64,000 nucleotides of DNA from NCBI GenBank assembly GCA_950106755.1, contig OX467084.1, positions 32,863,213 through 32,927,212 of the forward strand, read 5' to 3'. The stretch comes from Climacium dendroides. Lineage: Eukaryota; Streptophyta; Bryopsida; Hypnales; Climaciaceae. This document shows, one piece after another, positions 10,301-22,449 of the stretch; the stretch's first letter is position 1; each line of letters opens with the position of its first letter. Position numbers and translations under genes: made by a program. The notes beneath the pieces are model-generated. The model had not been told where the DNA came from, made no database searches, and worked only from the letters and a program-made list of their open reading frames with translations.

Positions 10301-12918
10301 ACGCTGAGGATCTCCGCCACGACCCCTCGTTTAGAACCTGTTCAAACGAAGCAATTGGTTCACCTCATAGAACTAATTAACTAAACCAGACCGAATAAAT
10401 TTAGTCTACTCCTAATAATATATCTGGGAATACTGAAAATTTGGGAGATAGTCTTTTCAATTCTCACCAACAATCTTTGCTAGCGTCCTCAAGGATACGA
10501 TTGATTCAACCGGCTTTAGTGAGCAGACTTCCAAGACCCTGCCAAGTCCAACAGGGTTTCTGGAAATTGAGTTATCGAGTGAAGAAAAATATTTGGATAA
10601 ATGAACATCAGTATAATCAGAAAATTTTGCAATTCAATTACGTGTTTTCCATCGTCAAATACTCAAAAATATTTGTTTCTTTTTTCAGGCGATCGTTTCT
10701 TCTTTTTATTTACTTACCTGCCGGTAACATGAGGCACAGCATTCTCGATGATATCACCCTGAGGGCCGTCAATAGCAGGGTTCTCCTCACCTGTCACAGC
10801 AGCCACCTGAAAGATGGAACCGACTGAGAATACTGTCTTCAATCGTGAACTGCATCTCGTGGATGTCCTACAGTAGCAGTATTACAAAGTGAACTATTAA
10901 AGTTAACTTCAGGTTATCGAAACTATCCTGGCTATGTAAAGCTTATACAGCAGTTTTAATTCACTTCACCGTTTCACTTCACGAGATAGCCGAAAAATGT
11001 AACTCAGAGGTGGAAATTCTCAGAATTTTCGTTTCACCTGCTTATTTGAGGATTCACTTGTTGCATTAGGCATAAATAACACTGTCGCTTTAGAGGTAGA
11101 TGAATCGCTTTTCGGCAGCTCCTCGGTTGCTGTTGTTTTTGACCTTGAGGGGCTCGTATTTGGAGGAAGAGCTGTAGAGTAACACGTTAAAGTCATCAGT
11201 GCTGGTTAACATCTACAGGTTTGAGCACGTCCTAACTTGGCCATCCTGTGAATCGATTCAGTAGAAAGCAGATGCTGCTGAAAACTCAGGATTAGTCCAC
11301 AAAAACCGCCGAATATTTCAAGATCATCACAAGCACCAGCTCATAATTGAACTCCATAGAGTCCTCTCGAAGGATCAGGAGAAAAGTAGCGGGAGCTTCA
11401 CCTTGAAGAGGTAAGCGGCATTGAACTGGATTTTGGAAGTCACTCAATTGGAGCCTGCTACTTCGAATTGGTGACGGACCTTTAAGTGCTCCTGCTTATG
11501 GAGGACCATGCACACATTTTAAGAGTAAATTAACCTCTGCTATACAGAGAATTTCAGCATTCGCAGCTACAAAGTCTTACACTCTAGAGCCATTGTCGAT
11601 CTCTGCAACCGCAATTCACGGATTCTCAACTATGAATTCTTCTCCAATATATTAATGCTTAAATTGGCGTACATAGTAGTATTAAACAACAGCCCAGTCT
11701 ATCAAGACAATATCCCTGACTTTGGCTCTGTTCTAATTGCCAAAAAATATGTCCTAATTATCGACCCCTACCTTTCAAGTGGCAATGTAGCTTGAACGAA
11801 GCAGCACCAAGGGGAGCATCATTATTTGCTAGGACTCGGATGCTGCTGGAGACTGTTGTTCCAAGTAACTGATGTCTATCATCGTAGGCAGCAACGAGCA
11901 ATCTGAATTTCGAGGTCTCGTGCCCGCGACAAACGTGAGTGCTGGCCTCGTCAATTGCGATGTACAGATGCCGAGGTTCTTTCCAAGTGTCCTCTCCATC
12001 CACGGCCGCTGCCCCTCTTCGCGGCATTCTACCAAATCGTTGCAGACCTCGAATCACAGAACCAGTGCATCCTTTCCTGCATTTTGAGCGCGTGACTGGC
12101 ATCCAATGATACAACACGGTGTGCTTATCGTGTCTCGTTGTCCCATAAGGACTCGAGTAAACCACGTAAATGTACAACTGAATACGTGTGTTGTTAACAA
12201 ATCGCACATGGAATTTCAGACAACTTTCACGAAGCTGTTCCTCCACTTCCGTTCCGACGATTGTTTCGATTGCTTCTGAAACCCGCAGCTCCGACAACTT
12301 GCCGCCACTAATATCTTTAATTACCAGCTCAACCTGATTGTAAGAGCACTTTTGCTTTCCCAGTTTGTACGCTCTGCATGAATGGCGGTTAGCATTGGAA
12401 ATGGTGTAAGTGAACGAATACAAATGCTCGCGCGGCAATTAGAGATTATTAGATTAATCAGCTCAGGTGATCGAACCGCACGTCCATACCTAAGACCCCT
12501 GGAATGCCCTGATGCTAATCAACCCTTGAACGACCCTTGTTCCCATTCTGCCTTGTACCGAGGTGTATTTCAAATGTCAAAGGCGAGAGATCGTTGAAGA
12601 GATCGTTCAGGCACCACTGATTTCATTCAAGAAGCGAATGCACGTGCACTTGTGTATCGATTACCAATCTTGAACACGTTCTGACCCTAGCACATACATT
12701 CTGGCCTTCAGAAAATCACCTATGGACAGAGACAGACAATATTCGTACAGTCGTGCATACCTTAATTCCGGTTGTTCAACAATCGCCACGGCAGTACTCG
12801 TCGACTCAGGGCAGAGGATCTCTGATGTCCTTAAGCAATTTTTTCCAGCAGAATTTTCCTTGCCATTACTTAGCCGAAGCTCCTCATCACAGACCATTTG
12901 CCTCCTCGTAGGCATCAT
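7355..12918 (-). CDS. Double winged-helix, E2F-like protein with novel N-terminal domain
   Basis: Eleven exons (transcript order): 12918-12761, 12373-11772, 11171-11038, 10806-10718, 10559-10468, 10337-10204, 9917-9821, 9618-9539, 9347-9266, 9109-8963, 8445-7355. All phases agree and give 901 residues. An in-frame TGA lies just upstream of the ATG pair. Residues about 54-250 form a beta-rich domain with no family I recognise. Residues about 328-387 (from GLGRVLEV through LSVLQSVGVV to YRWLG) and about 445-525 (from GLSKRLIRLF through KGRRLLEILRIFG to YHWVG) follow the layout of the two DNA-binding domains of atypical E2Fs (DEL/E2F7-8), including the RWLG-type end. The E2F RRxYDI helix reads GVVAEI in the first domain and RRLLEI in the second. 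The C-terminal 360 residues are low-complexity with basic, NLS-like KSRRSKRK and PKRPRL, then a denser tail (FQFPYKKRPLNWSS to the end). Probably a nuclear DNA-binding protein. Exon boundaries are predictions; the last intron uses a GC donor. Confidence 0.78.
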
Positions 12919-14330
12919 TGGAGAATTTCAAAGGATGTAGAGATCGTGGACGTCTCCGGCTTGCAGACTCGATTGTAATTCAAACTTAAGCAGACTTTGA
13001 GAATTTAAAGTCTCGACAGACAGGCCACCGCCTAATCCAAGTCCGTCAATCTAACGATTGCAATAATTATTAATAAAGTTATTAATAGAATTATTAATAG
13101 AATTATTCTGGATCATCACCAAATTGAAGTCAGAGCAGAGGTTGTTGGTCAAATCATTCCAAGTGGAAACAGTGATTAATCACTGCAACCTCCGCCTTAG
13201 CTTGAGTTAACACAAGCGAGTTGCCCACACAGGGGATCCAATTACTCGTAATGTGCCAAAATCTCCTTCACTCGGCAATCTGTAGACTAAACCCTACGAG
13301 AGCTCCAACTAGAGGTAATTCAGATCATGAGATCAGGTTTAAAACTGTTGCAGGCTCCGAAATTTCCTTTTCAAAGACGGTGCCGGTGATTCTAATCACA
13401 AATTCCACCGTCGCCTGACAAATCCGAAACAATCCGAAACAATCCGAGCCAACAGTCTCTCAATTATTCTAATGAGCAATTAAAATCTATGAACCATAAT
13501 CGAAATCGCGATAAATAAATAGACTAATCTCCATCACACGACTGCTCTTAACGCCACCAATTAACAATTAAGCAGCTAGCTAGCGCGCATTATCCTCAGA
13601 TCATCTCCTTCTTGAATTGCACTTTTCTAATCCGTAGACTTTTAACTCTTTTCCTCAATTTTATCTGTCAATATAGCCGATCACTCGATCTACAAGCTAG
13701 AAAGCTCAACCAATCATCAACGTCAGTCCAGCAAGCAGATACACCCGATACCGAGCAATGCACACAGAAATCCTCCCGCGCAACATTCAACCACGCATTT
13801 GCCTGACGACATGAAAAACTCAGCGAGCCAAAGTAAACCTTAAAATCCGAAATCTCACAGCGCCATCGAGCTTATCAAGTCACGAAACAATCACATGAAC
13901 CAGCTCTCCACCGGCGCTTTCACTTCGGTCCCCTATAATGGAATTAGGTACCATTCGATTGTGTGATTATCTACTGCTTCGATCCAAGGCAATTCAAATC
14001 GCAGAGCGTGTTCAGGGACATGAAAGAAACGTCAATTAGAGGAGCAGCAATGCAAAGACACAATTGCAGAGGTGAGCATGAAGGCATGGCAAAGAAGCTG
14101 CAGGGAGAAGCAGCGAGAGAGCAGTTACAGCAGCCATGGAAGGCACCAAGAAAAGTGGCAGAAAATGGCTTCAGTTAAGTGTAGAGCTTCAATGGCCGAA
14201 GCAGTATGGAGAGTGGTGAAGCACGGGCAGTGTTTGGCGCTGCCCGGGGCAAGGCACCGGAAAATTTTATTTCTCTGCCCTGGCGTCCTCTTGGCATGTG
14301 GGCAGTTCTGCAAAGGAGTTTTTTTTTTTT
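12919..14330 (-). promoter_or_regulatory. Upstream region of the winged-helix gene
   Basis: No coding region is evident. The stretch is GC-richer than flanking DNA up to about 14,310 and should hold the promoter and 5' leader of the minus-strand gene starting at 12,918. Short direct repeats occur at 13,075-13,108 ('aga/aagttattaat' units) and 13,421-13,449 (three 'aatccgaaac/agcc' units). A GCGCGC core near 13,584-13,590 resembles an E2F-type site, but a single short match is weak evidence. A poly-T run (14,321-14,336) marks the edge of AT-rich DNA. Confidence 0.35.
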
Positions 14331-14339
14331 TTTTTTAAT

Positions 14340-15702
14340 TTTCCATTGAAGTAATCCAACTTTTTATCAACTATGATGGCTCAAATTTTTACAAATATAC
14401 AAATAAGCTATCAATGGAAATTGTCCAAGGAAAAGAATAAAATAAATACAAATAAGTGAAATAGACAACCTTTGTTATATGAAATGTCTACAAAATGTTT
14501 TGTAATATAAAAGTCTTAAAATGTAAGAATTCATCCCCCCCCCCCCCTTGCCTTGTAATCTCCGCTGCAGCATTTCTGCCCCAAGTTCATTATTTCCTTG
14601 GCAGCTCCATTTTTAAAACCCACCGGAGACTAAGTCTCTTACTTTTTCTTTGTATGGAAATGGTCCGTTTGTTTAAAAAATAAATGAAAAAATTTTAAAA
14701 ATGTAGGAATTGGAAGTTGGATTTGTGTTTTACATAATATATTCAATAGTTTAAAATAAATAAAATAAATTCAATATAATACCTAATTTAAAAGTTGAAT
14801 TTGTAAAATTAAATCAGCCTATAACAAGCAGAATGGCTAGTTTGCCTTGTTGACATATTTTTTAAATATTTTAAAGAAAAATTCATATAAAAACAAACGT
14901 GAGAAATGGAGAGCAATTGAAATTTTTTTTTGGACAATGTATGAATTTGTTATGAATTTTTGAAGTGTGCTGCCTAATTGGCCCAAGAGTCTCTAAAGTA
15001 CCCCAAATCATCAAAAAGTGTTTCTATAATGGTCATCTTAACGCCTAAAGCAACCACAACAATTTCTAACATGGCTACAACATTTCCTAACATGGTCATG
15101 ACATGAAGGAATAATAAACAACTTTTTATGACAAGTTTATACTAGAAAGTAGAAAGATGTAAGTGTCTTATAATAGTCACTAATAACTCCATGATTGTCT
15201 CCAAAGGTATTGATTATGACCACAAATGAACCTAATTAAGTCCTAATTCCATTTATTAAAAAATATCTACCATGGGTTGATGTAAGACTCTAATGTGTGG
15301 TTTTCTAGGAGACAGCATTAGGCAGTTTGCCTATCATGGGCTAGTTCACCTTAATACCTAACTCAAACCTTTTGATTTCATATACAACTTAAAACCTTCC
15401 AAAGTTATTATGCAACTTGGATACAAGTTAAAAAATTAGAGAATTACACTATGCTCCATGCAAAGGTTACGAAAATTTGTTTCAAGATATGGTAATCATC
15501 AACGTTTCCTAAAGTGGCTAAAAATCGCTTCAATTCTACCAAGATTTTGCTTAAGCTAAATCTACATTGTAGAAATTTGTATGAAAATGGAGATTTGAAC
15601 AAGTTTTCCCACCTCCAGAACAGAAGGATGTAAATTGACAAATTCATCCAGTCTTGGATTTGCTTTCATCCATTGCTGAGCAGGAATGGAGGTAACTAGA
15701 GT
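14340..15702. other. AT-rich intergenic DNA
   Basis: No gene or clear element is seen. A run of 13 C (about 14,536-14,548) and several A/T runs are present. Minus-strand ORF 15,444-15,647 is short and without recognisable features. Confidence 0.5.
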
Positions 15703-16278
15703 TTAACCCTAGAGCACTTCGACATCCATTTTTTGGACGATGAACAGATTGAAGTTCTCATTTTTGTCCTGTTCCTACTTGAATGAAAGTCATCCTAATT
15801 TTGGGTGATACTTGATTTAGTTCTTGTCTTATTTAATGGTTGGATTTGGAGTTACTAGAATACAGATTTTTCTAAAATTACAAATGCGGAAGTGTGTCAA
15901 GTGGTTAAATTGCATTGACTCTAGTTCAAAACTAGGTTTACAAAAATGAGGTCATAGATGTAAAGAACACAAAAATTTCAAAAAATCACCATATCAAGAA
16001 AACTTCATTTTGAATCCATTCCAATAAGTTTTGCTCAAAAAATGATAATATTTTGCCTGTAATCAAATTTTGAAGGAATTTTGAAATTATCTTTCCAAAT
16101 TTATAGAAAAATATTGGTGATAACATTGGTAAATCTAACCATACAGATGGAATCTAAAATTCAAAATCTACAACTTTCCTTTGTATATCACTTCTAAAAT
16201 ATTCTTCCAAATAGTACTTTATAATGATTTTCTCCAAATTGTCAATTCTGGAGAAGAGTCCAGACGCTCCAGGGTTAA
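15703..16278. mobile_element. Candidate TTAA-flanked MITE, about 0.57 kb
   Basis: TTAA (15703-15706) is followed by CCCTAGAGCACTTCGAC; the right end read inversely is TTAA (16275-16278) then CCCTGGAGCGTCTGGAC. The ends match at most positions, with decay. The interior is non-coding. The plan is the same as the elements at 5,130 and 42,442 but with different terminal sequence, so it is a separate family. Weaker than the others because the terminal repeat is imperfect. Confidence 0.5.
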
Positions 16279-17100
16279 CTACATAGAAATAGGTTTAGCA
16301 AGGGTTTTACTTGAGCCATCTAATCTTCGCAGATGGTAGCTACATCTGAGCCGTCGATGTTGCAGCCGTTAGTCTTCTCCCCTCACATCTTCCAATTTTG
16401 CATTAATTGTTGTTCTTCACGTGTACAAAATTTTGCATTTATTTATTTTTGAATTGAAACATGATTTCTCGAGGGTGCTGTGCTTTAAAAAAAATAAGGA
16501 TATAGGAGCGACCAACCACTATTTTATAGGGGGGTATTATTATTATTTTTTTGACATACTATAATTATGTAATTTTCTACTTTGGGTTAATAGAGAAGGG
16601 GCTTACATTACTTATAATTCCAATTTTCTATAAATAAATGATATGGTAAATTAGATTGAAAAAAAATTCTACTATAGTTTTTGGCCTACATCGAATGGGC
16701 TAGTTTGGTTTTAAAAAGAATCTCAAAATATATAATGCAGCATGGACCCAAAAAAATTTGAGAAAATTTCAAGCCAATGACGTTTTAAGTTACAACCAAA
16801 TTTGCTAGAAAAAAGCTTTTATTGTAAATTTTTTGGGGGGTCGGGCTTTACTTGATATCTCACAAAATTCAGCCTAATGTGAGAGCTTGCAAGTATGTGT
16901 AGTGTCACCGAAAAGCATTTGAATTTATTCTGCCAAAATTGGCAAGCTTATAGTAGTATGAAATCAATCATATTAGGACACACAACGAACAAAGTTTTTG
17001 TGCACAATGATGTAGTAAGAAATATAAGTTTATTTACACGTTTCCAAGTACCGCTAAAATTCACTCATGTACTGTTCAAACCCTGCACTTGTTACATATG
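16279..17100. other. AT-rich intergenic DNA
   Basis: No gene recognised. A plus-strand ORF at 16,895-17,116 overlaps the downstream end of the importin pseudogene and has no protein-like features of its own. Confidence 0.5.
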
Positions 17101-17109
17101 CCAACACTC

Positions 17110-18290
17110 CGATTGAGAACATAGCTTCCTCATGGACAGTGGCACTGTAGCAAGCAAAGACACGAAGGAACAATCCCATCATATTGTTGGCGTACTGTAC
17201 CACACCATACTTTGTCACCTCTGCTGCACCTAACTTCTGAATGATGACCTATATATAGAGTTCAGAAGACTGTATGAGCTCGATTGTATATGAACAAGTG
17301 ATAAGCAAAACACAGCAACTATAAGTAGTTCAAAAAGTATACAGAATTACAATCGACTATCGGGATTTTATGCTAGCATGTACGATATTCATGCTCACAA
17401 AGACGAAGACTGCTAACTAAATCAGTAGCTCCACAAACAAGGACCAAATAGTGAAACCATGGAGGCAGAGGTAGACTCCACAAGCACACATAGTGACAGT
17501 TTCATCTAGTTTAACTTTGATACATGCACCACAAAGTCAAATATACAACACAGAAGGCAAGCTTATAATGAAAGTGAAAAAATGGCCTCATAACAAATAG
17601 TCGATACACTACAGAAGAACCACAGATGTAACTCACTTGTACAACACCACACAGGAAAGCTTGCAATTCACTCTGCTTCTCTCGGTCATCGAAAGAAAGC
17701 ACGGCCATCTCTAAAGTAACATTGAGTTTCTACATGATCACGGGTACAAGTTGCATAACAATCGGAGCAGTGTCCTCCGTTGAGATTCTTACAACTTCAT
17801 TGAGAGTCTCACATGCCGATGTCCGCAGCCAAGAATCTTCAGAATCCTCCCTCTCAATATTTGCCAACAAGGCTTACACAATGCTCTGGAAAAACAAAGA
17901 TACAAGAGGCGATGACTGACCACCTTCTTCTTAACCCTGTGCCACAAAATAGATTGCTCCACAGACCTTCTCAGCAACATTAGGTGTGTCCTTGATGGCC
18001 TCTAGGAAGATAGTAAGAATTGTGGTCAAATTGGATTGAGTAATAACTGGAGCCTTGAATGAAGGTCCATCGAGGAACTCAAAGATCCTTTGTAGGGTCC
18101 ACGCTGTAGTATCCTTCACATGGTTGTTCTCATCTTTCATTGCTTGCAACATGAATGGGAGCAGCATCACGAACAAGAGTAATCAGCTTGTCCAACAAAG
18201 GTCCCTCCAAAATGGATCCAAAAGCGTAGGTAGCAGCTTCTCGACAGCACAAGTCGCCCTTCAAAATGTTCTCCTGAACTGATTATAAAA
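17110..18290 (-). pseudogene. Importin subunit beta-1 pseudogene (partial)
   Basis: Read on the minus strand, fragments follow importin-beta order: CCREAATYAFGSILEGP (about 18,283-18,165), then NNHVKDTTAWTLQRIFEFL and PNVAEKVCGAIYFVAQG (18,176-17,931), then EDSWLRTSACETLNEVVR and APIVMQLVPVIM (about 17,880-17,730), then FDDREKQSELQAFLCG ending at a GTGAGT donor (about 17,637), and after an intron VIIQKLGAAEVTKYGVVQYA and FLRVFACYSATVHEEAM (about 17,255-17,110). A frameshift lies near 18,165, and in-frame stops follow VAQG, FQSIV and PVIM. Importin-beta carries cargo through nuclear pores. The retained intron argues for a duplicated gene segment, not a retrocopy. N- and C-terminal thirds are missing. 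Confidence 0.85.
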
Positions 18291-19890
18291 TGATGTACAC
18301 AAAACCATACCACACCATAGAGCAATGCAACAAAAAATGGCTTACCAATCCACATGCAGTGCTTAGGGTAATCACAAATTTCTAGTCATAGGTGTAGTCC
18401 TTGTTTACAAGATTTGCACAACAAATAAGATCTACCTTGGAGACTTGGATGCTCAAACCACGGCTAGTTGGACCACCTGCAGCACACAAGTATTTTTTGA
18501 CACAAATTCATCTAGCACCTGCCGATCAGCCTCTCATAGGGTATAAACGTTGCTATTCGAATTGAATGACAGTGCCATGGTGCAAATCACGCTCTCAATG
18601 TCAATCCATTGGGTGTCCCCCTTGCAGATAGCCTACCTTTCTTCCAGGCTGTATATCCATGCAACCACGCTTAATGGTTACAAGGTTCAGGGCCTCAAAC
18701 CTCTTCAATATTTGACATTCATCTTCGAAGTTCCAAAAAGGAAGGGCCACTCCACGCATCCCCTATTCTCCAAGCGCATGCACAAATCTGTATAAGTGTC
18801 GCTCAAATGGCAAAACAAGGGACTCAGTAGCTCTGGCCGCCCAACATCATCTTCCAGCGAGTATAGTCTAATTTTGAAATTGAGCACCATCATCCACGCC
18901 AACAAACCCTACCTTGAAGACAAAAAATCTATCGTTACACCCTAAACCACATCTAGATCCAAAACGCAAGAGAAAGGCAGCCTAAACCCTGAAAGGTAGA
19001 CCCTAGATTCGGCAAGACAACAACAACCACATGCAAAACAGAATCTAGCTGCCCAATTCAAAGAATCGCATTACGTGAAAGCAGAAGGTGGCAAGAAGTT
19101 CTCACTGCAGGCACCATGTCATGCTCTCACGAAAGTCGAAGCCACACAAAAAGATCGATTTACCAAATCGTAAATCCTACATGCAGAACACAGATCCACA
19201 ACAAACCGTAATGAGGGCTGTTCTGGGACGCCTCCATCAAACCATTTGAAAACCCTAAATACCTTGTCCAATGCAAACTCATCTCCTTGCAACGATGCAC
19301 ACGCAACGATCGGGTTCAGGTGAGGCAGCTTAAACTGTTTTTTTTTCAAACCATACAATACCCCTAAACCAGATTGCCAAAATTTTCAATCCAACTAACA
19401 ATAAGTTAAATCCAGCAAGACATGAGCACTATATGCTATAAGAAAGAGTACTAACTTATAGTAGTCAAACAATAAATTATGTGTTGTATACAGTGTATAA
19501 CTTAGTTATAAGAGCAGTTAAGTCACTGTAGAAATCTGAGAGAAGTAAATGAACTAAGAAGTATATTTCCTATAATACAATACTATGCTCACAGTAATAG
19601 AAAATTTAATTTTTTTATCCTGACCAATATGCCACTCTCGAAGTAGTCGAGAAAGTAGCAATTTCAGACTTTTGGCCAAAATTTTTAATATAAAGGGGGC
19701 TATTTTAGTACTACTGTATTTTCTAATGGGGACTATTATTCCATACCCTATAGATGTCTAATGCCATTTTCTATATCCTATATTACTCTAAGCTCTTTTA
19801 TAATTTTTTGACCAAATGATTTTAAAATACCCTATCATTTGTTTGCTCTTATATTGCTACTCCGCCCGATCACTACCCCCCGAGCATGAT
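18291..19890. other. Region upstream of the importin pseudogene; unresolved
   Basis: Moderately GC-rich with partial minus-strand frames (for example 18,905-18,705, ELLSPLFCHLSDTYTDLCMR, and about 18,480-18,405, SRGLSIQVSKVDLICCANLV). They look formerly coding but match no family I can name and are broken by stops. They may belong to the same duplicated segment as the importin fragment or to a second broken gene. 19,400-19,890 is AT-rich without features. Confidence 0.35.
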
Positions 19891-20399
19891 TTCCTACTTG
19901 CCTTCCTATGTTTTCAATTTTGACCACCATTTCTTTTATTGTGCAAAATAAAAGGTGGATCATTGTTTGCCTACCTCATTGCCGCTCCTTCACTGGTTGT
20001 GAACTTTTCGAGACATTAGAGTTTTGGACTTTTGAGTTTCTTGCATATTCACTCCAATTGGAAAATAGGGGCTCCCTATCTTCAATGTGTCTTGGAAATT
20101 GTGGCATTCAGGTGTGGTCGGGGGTATGAACAAATTGCTTTGTCTAGATCTTCTGCACCTCACTACTTCGCATTTTGCTTCCTCGACTCTACACACTCTC
20201 CGTACAATATTGTAACTTTCTCCGTGCAATACTTGCAATTTTGTTTCCATCTTGGTTTGTTTGAAATCCCACTATTCTCTTACAATTCCATGACTCTCTC
20301 TCGGAGGTGTACTTTCAATTTTGTTTGTATTTTTTTAGATTAATGTCTTCATGCTTGTTTTCTATTGTTCTCTTGTTATTTTGGGTGCTATTTTTTGGG

Positions 20400-21080
20400 G
20401 TGCAGGTTTGTGTTTTTGGCAATGGCGCCCCAACTAAAGTTATTGGAGAACATTTGGATGCATACTTTTGGGTCTTCACAAAACTTCTACAGTTTGGGGA
20501 AATACCTCTCTGTTGTTGTTCTAATCCACGCAAAAAATGTCGTGGAAGGCGTAGAGGAAGACGTCTCGCCCATATCCAAGATGTGCTTGGACAACTCTGT
20601 TCCTAGTTTGTTGCCTTACTTCCCTTCCTTTTCTAAGGTGACAATGGTCTCAACAAAGCATCTCAATCCTAAAATTACAACTTTGGAGAAACAAAATGGT
20701 AAGCGGAAGAGATAAAAAATTGCCCCTAGCACCATCATTTGTCAGTGGTAGGAAGTCTCAACATGCATATTCACATGGGCTAAAGGCAAATTAGACTTTG
20801 TTGGTAACTTAATAGGGATTGTTTGCAAAAGTTGCAATGTTATAAGCAATTGGCGGAAAATGATAGTCATGAAAGGCAACAATTTGGAGAACCATAAAGG
20901 GAAGAGGACCTGCAAGAATGATGACGATCAATTTTCACATCTCAAGAAGGGAGACACATACGTAAAGTGTGACTACAAACATTTGTAGTTCACCAAGTTG
21001 TGGGCCGGGCAATGGGTTAGTGGCAACATGACAAATGAGCTTGTGGCGGATTTGGACGGCAAAGCTAGCCATAAGTGAGT
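20400..21080 (+). pseudogene. hAT-like transposon N-terminal remnant
   Basis: A plus-strand frame of 116 residues starting near 20,365 is followed, after stops, by a stretch with CKSCNVISNWRKM, then HKGKRTCKN, then KKGDTYVKCDYKHL (about 20,830-20,985). This cysteine/histidine, lysine-rich pattern followed by 'KLWAGQWVSGNM' resembles zinc-finger N-termini of plant hAT-type transposases, and the lead-in resembles the element at 48,381-48,770. Several stops make it non-functional. The family call is inference from pattern, without a diagnostic dimerisation domain nearby. Confidence 0.4.
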
Positions 21081-21918
21081 TTAATTTTCAACCTTGTTTC
21101 AAGTGCTTAGTTTAGGTTGCTCCACGTATAACTATGAGCACAAGCAATATCCCTTAAGGCATTTGAAAGTAAAAAGTATCCCTAGGAAGTACTAGTCCAG
21201 GATGTCCGACTAGGAGATGGTGCAACTCCTTCATTCTTGTGTGTTATTTGCCTTGAAGATTGGCCGAATTTGTGTCTATTAGCATAGATGAAGTAGTAGC
21301 AGTGGACAATACATCATGGGTCAAAGTGCACATCTATGTAGTGGATTCATAGAAAAAGATCCCACACTTTTTCCATCTCTCATGCGTAGCTAAGTGTAGC
21401 ACTGCAAACCATCTATTAATATAATCATCTAGGTGTTGATGTATAAAGGAGGGCTCACACAAGAACAAATTGTTGGTAAGTTGATTTCATTCAAAATAAA
21501 CAGCGTAAGCACATTCTAGGGACCTAAAATCGGGGTGTCCACTTAGATTTGTTGTCTCCTATTCCAATGTATGACAAGGTAGGAGACTGAGGGGCAAAAT
21601 AGTGTCTCCTACCTTGTCTTGAACTTCTTTGCATGGTGCCACTACAAAGTCATAGGCTCGTGATAGAAGAGGATTTCTTGCAAATGCAAGACAACATTCT
21701 ACAGCAATTTGCAAGTTGGACCTCATCACTCCCCATTTTCTTGTTTTTTTTTCTTTCTTTCTTTTAGTTGCTTTGCTTTCTCTTTTTTGTCTGGTTGAGG
21801 TGCTATTGCACATTATGTTTATATCTTTTATGTTTTAGCTATTTCAATTTTGGCTTTTTTTTTGGTGGCTTAGTGTCATTTGAGGTTGTTGCAAGAACAT
21901 GCAAAAACAACAATTATC

Positions 21919-22165
21919 ATTAGGAAAAATTCAAGCCGCAAAGAGGCTGCAAGGTCTACACCTCCATGATGTAATTATAGAATTTTTTTTCTTTTCTCAA
22001 ATTTGATGTGGTACTATTGGTGCTATGTTAATGCCATATCAAATATAATATTTTTTTAATATTTTTTCAAAAAAATATGTTTTTTATTTCTTTTTGTGTT
22101 TGCACCACTAGGGAGCCAAAAATTAGAAACTAGCGACCTTTTCAAGCCTAAATTTTTTTCTAATG
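21919..22165. mobile_element. MITE with CATTAGGAAAAAT-type inverted ends
   Basis: The left end is CATTAGGAAAAATTCAAGCC; the right end read inversely is CATTAGAAAAAAATTTAGGC followed by TTGAAAAGG. The interior is short and non-coding. A second member with similar ends and 'gcaccac..aggg' interior words lies at 43,293-43,610. No target-site duplication could be fixed, so the superfamily is open. Confidence 0.6.
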
Positions 22166-22391
22166 GGGTAGCGGTAGTTATGGATAGCAACAATTTTTCA
22201 TTACCTAGCATATCCAATTGTTGCACTTCACAAAAATTAGCAATGGATATTCACATGTGTTTCACTAGATTTTAATTCTTGTTGCAAGTTGCCTTTTACC
22301 ACACACAAAAAAATAGAAAAAAATCCAAAACAAAAAAGCATGACAAAATCTCTTTCTACCTTATTTTGAAATTTTGAAAAAAATTTAAAAT

Positions 22392-22395
<4 letters not shown>

Positions 22396-22445
<50 letters not shown>
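22396..22445. repeat. (TA)n microsatellite, about 25 repeats
   Basis: An uninterrupted alternating AT tract of about 50 bases inside AT-rich intergenic DNA. It is likely length-polymorphic. A shorter TA tract lies at about 58,074-58,091. Confidence 0.98.
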
Positions 22446-22447
<2 letters not shown>

Positions 22448-22449
22448 TT

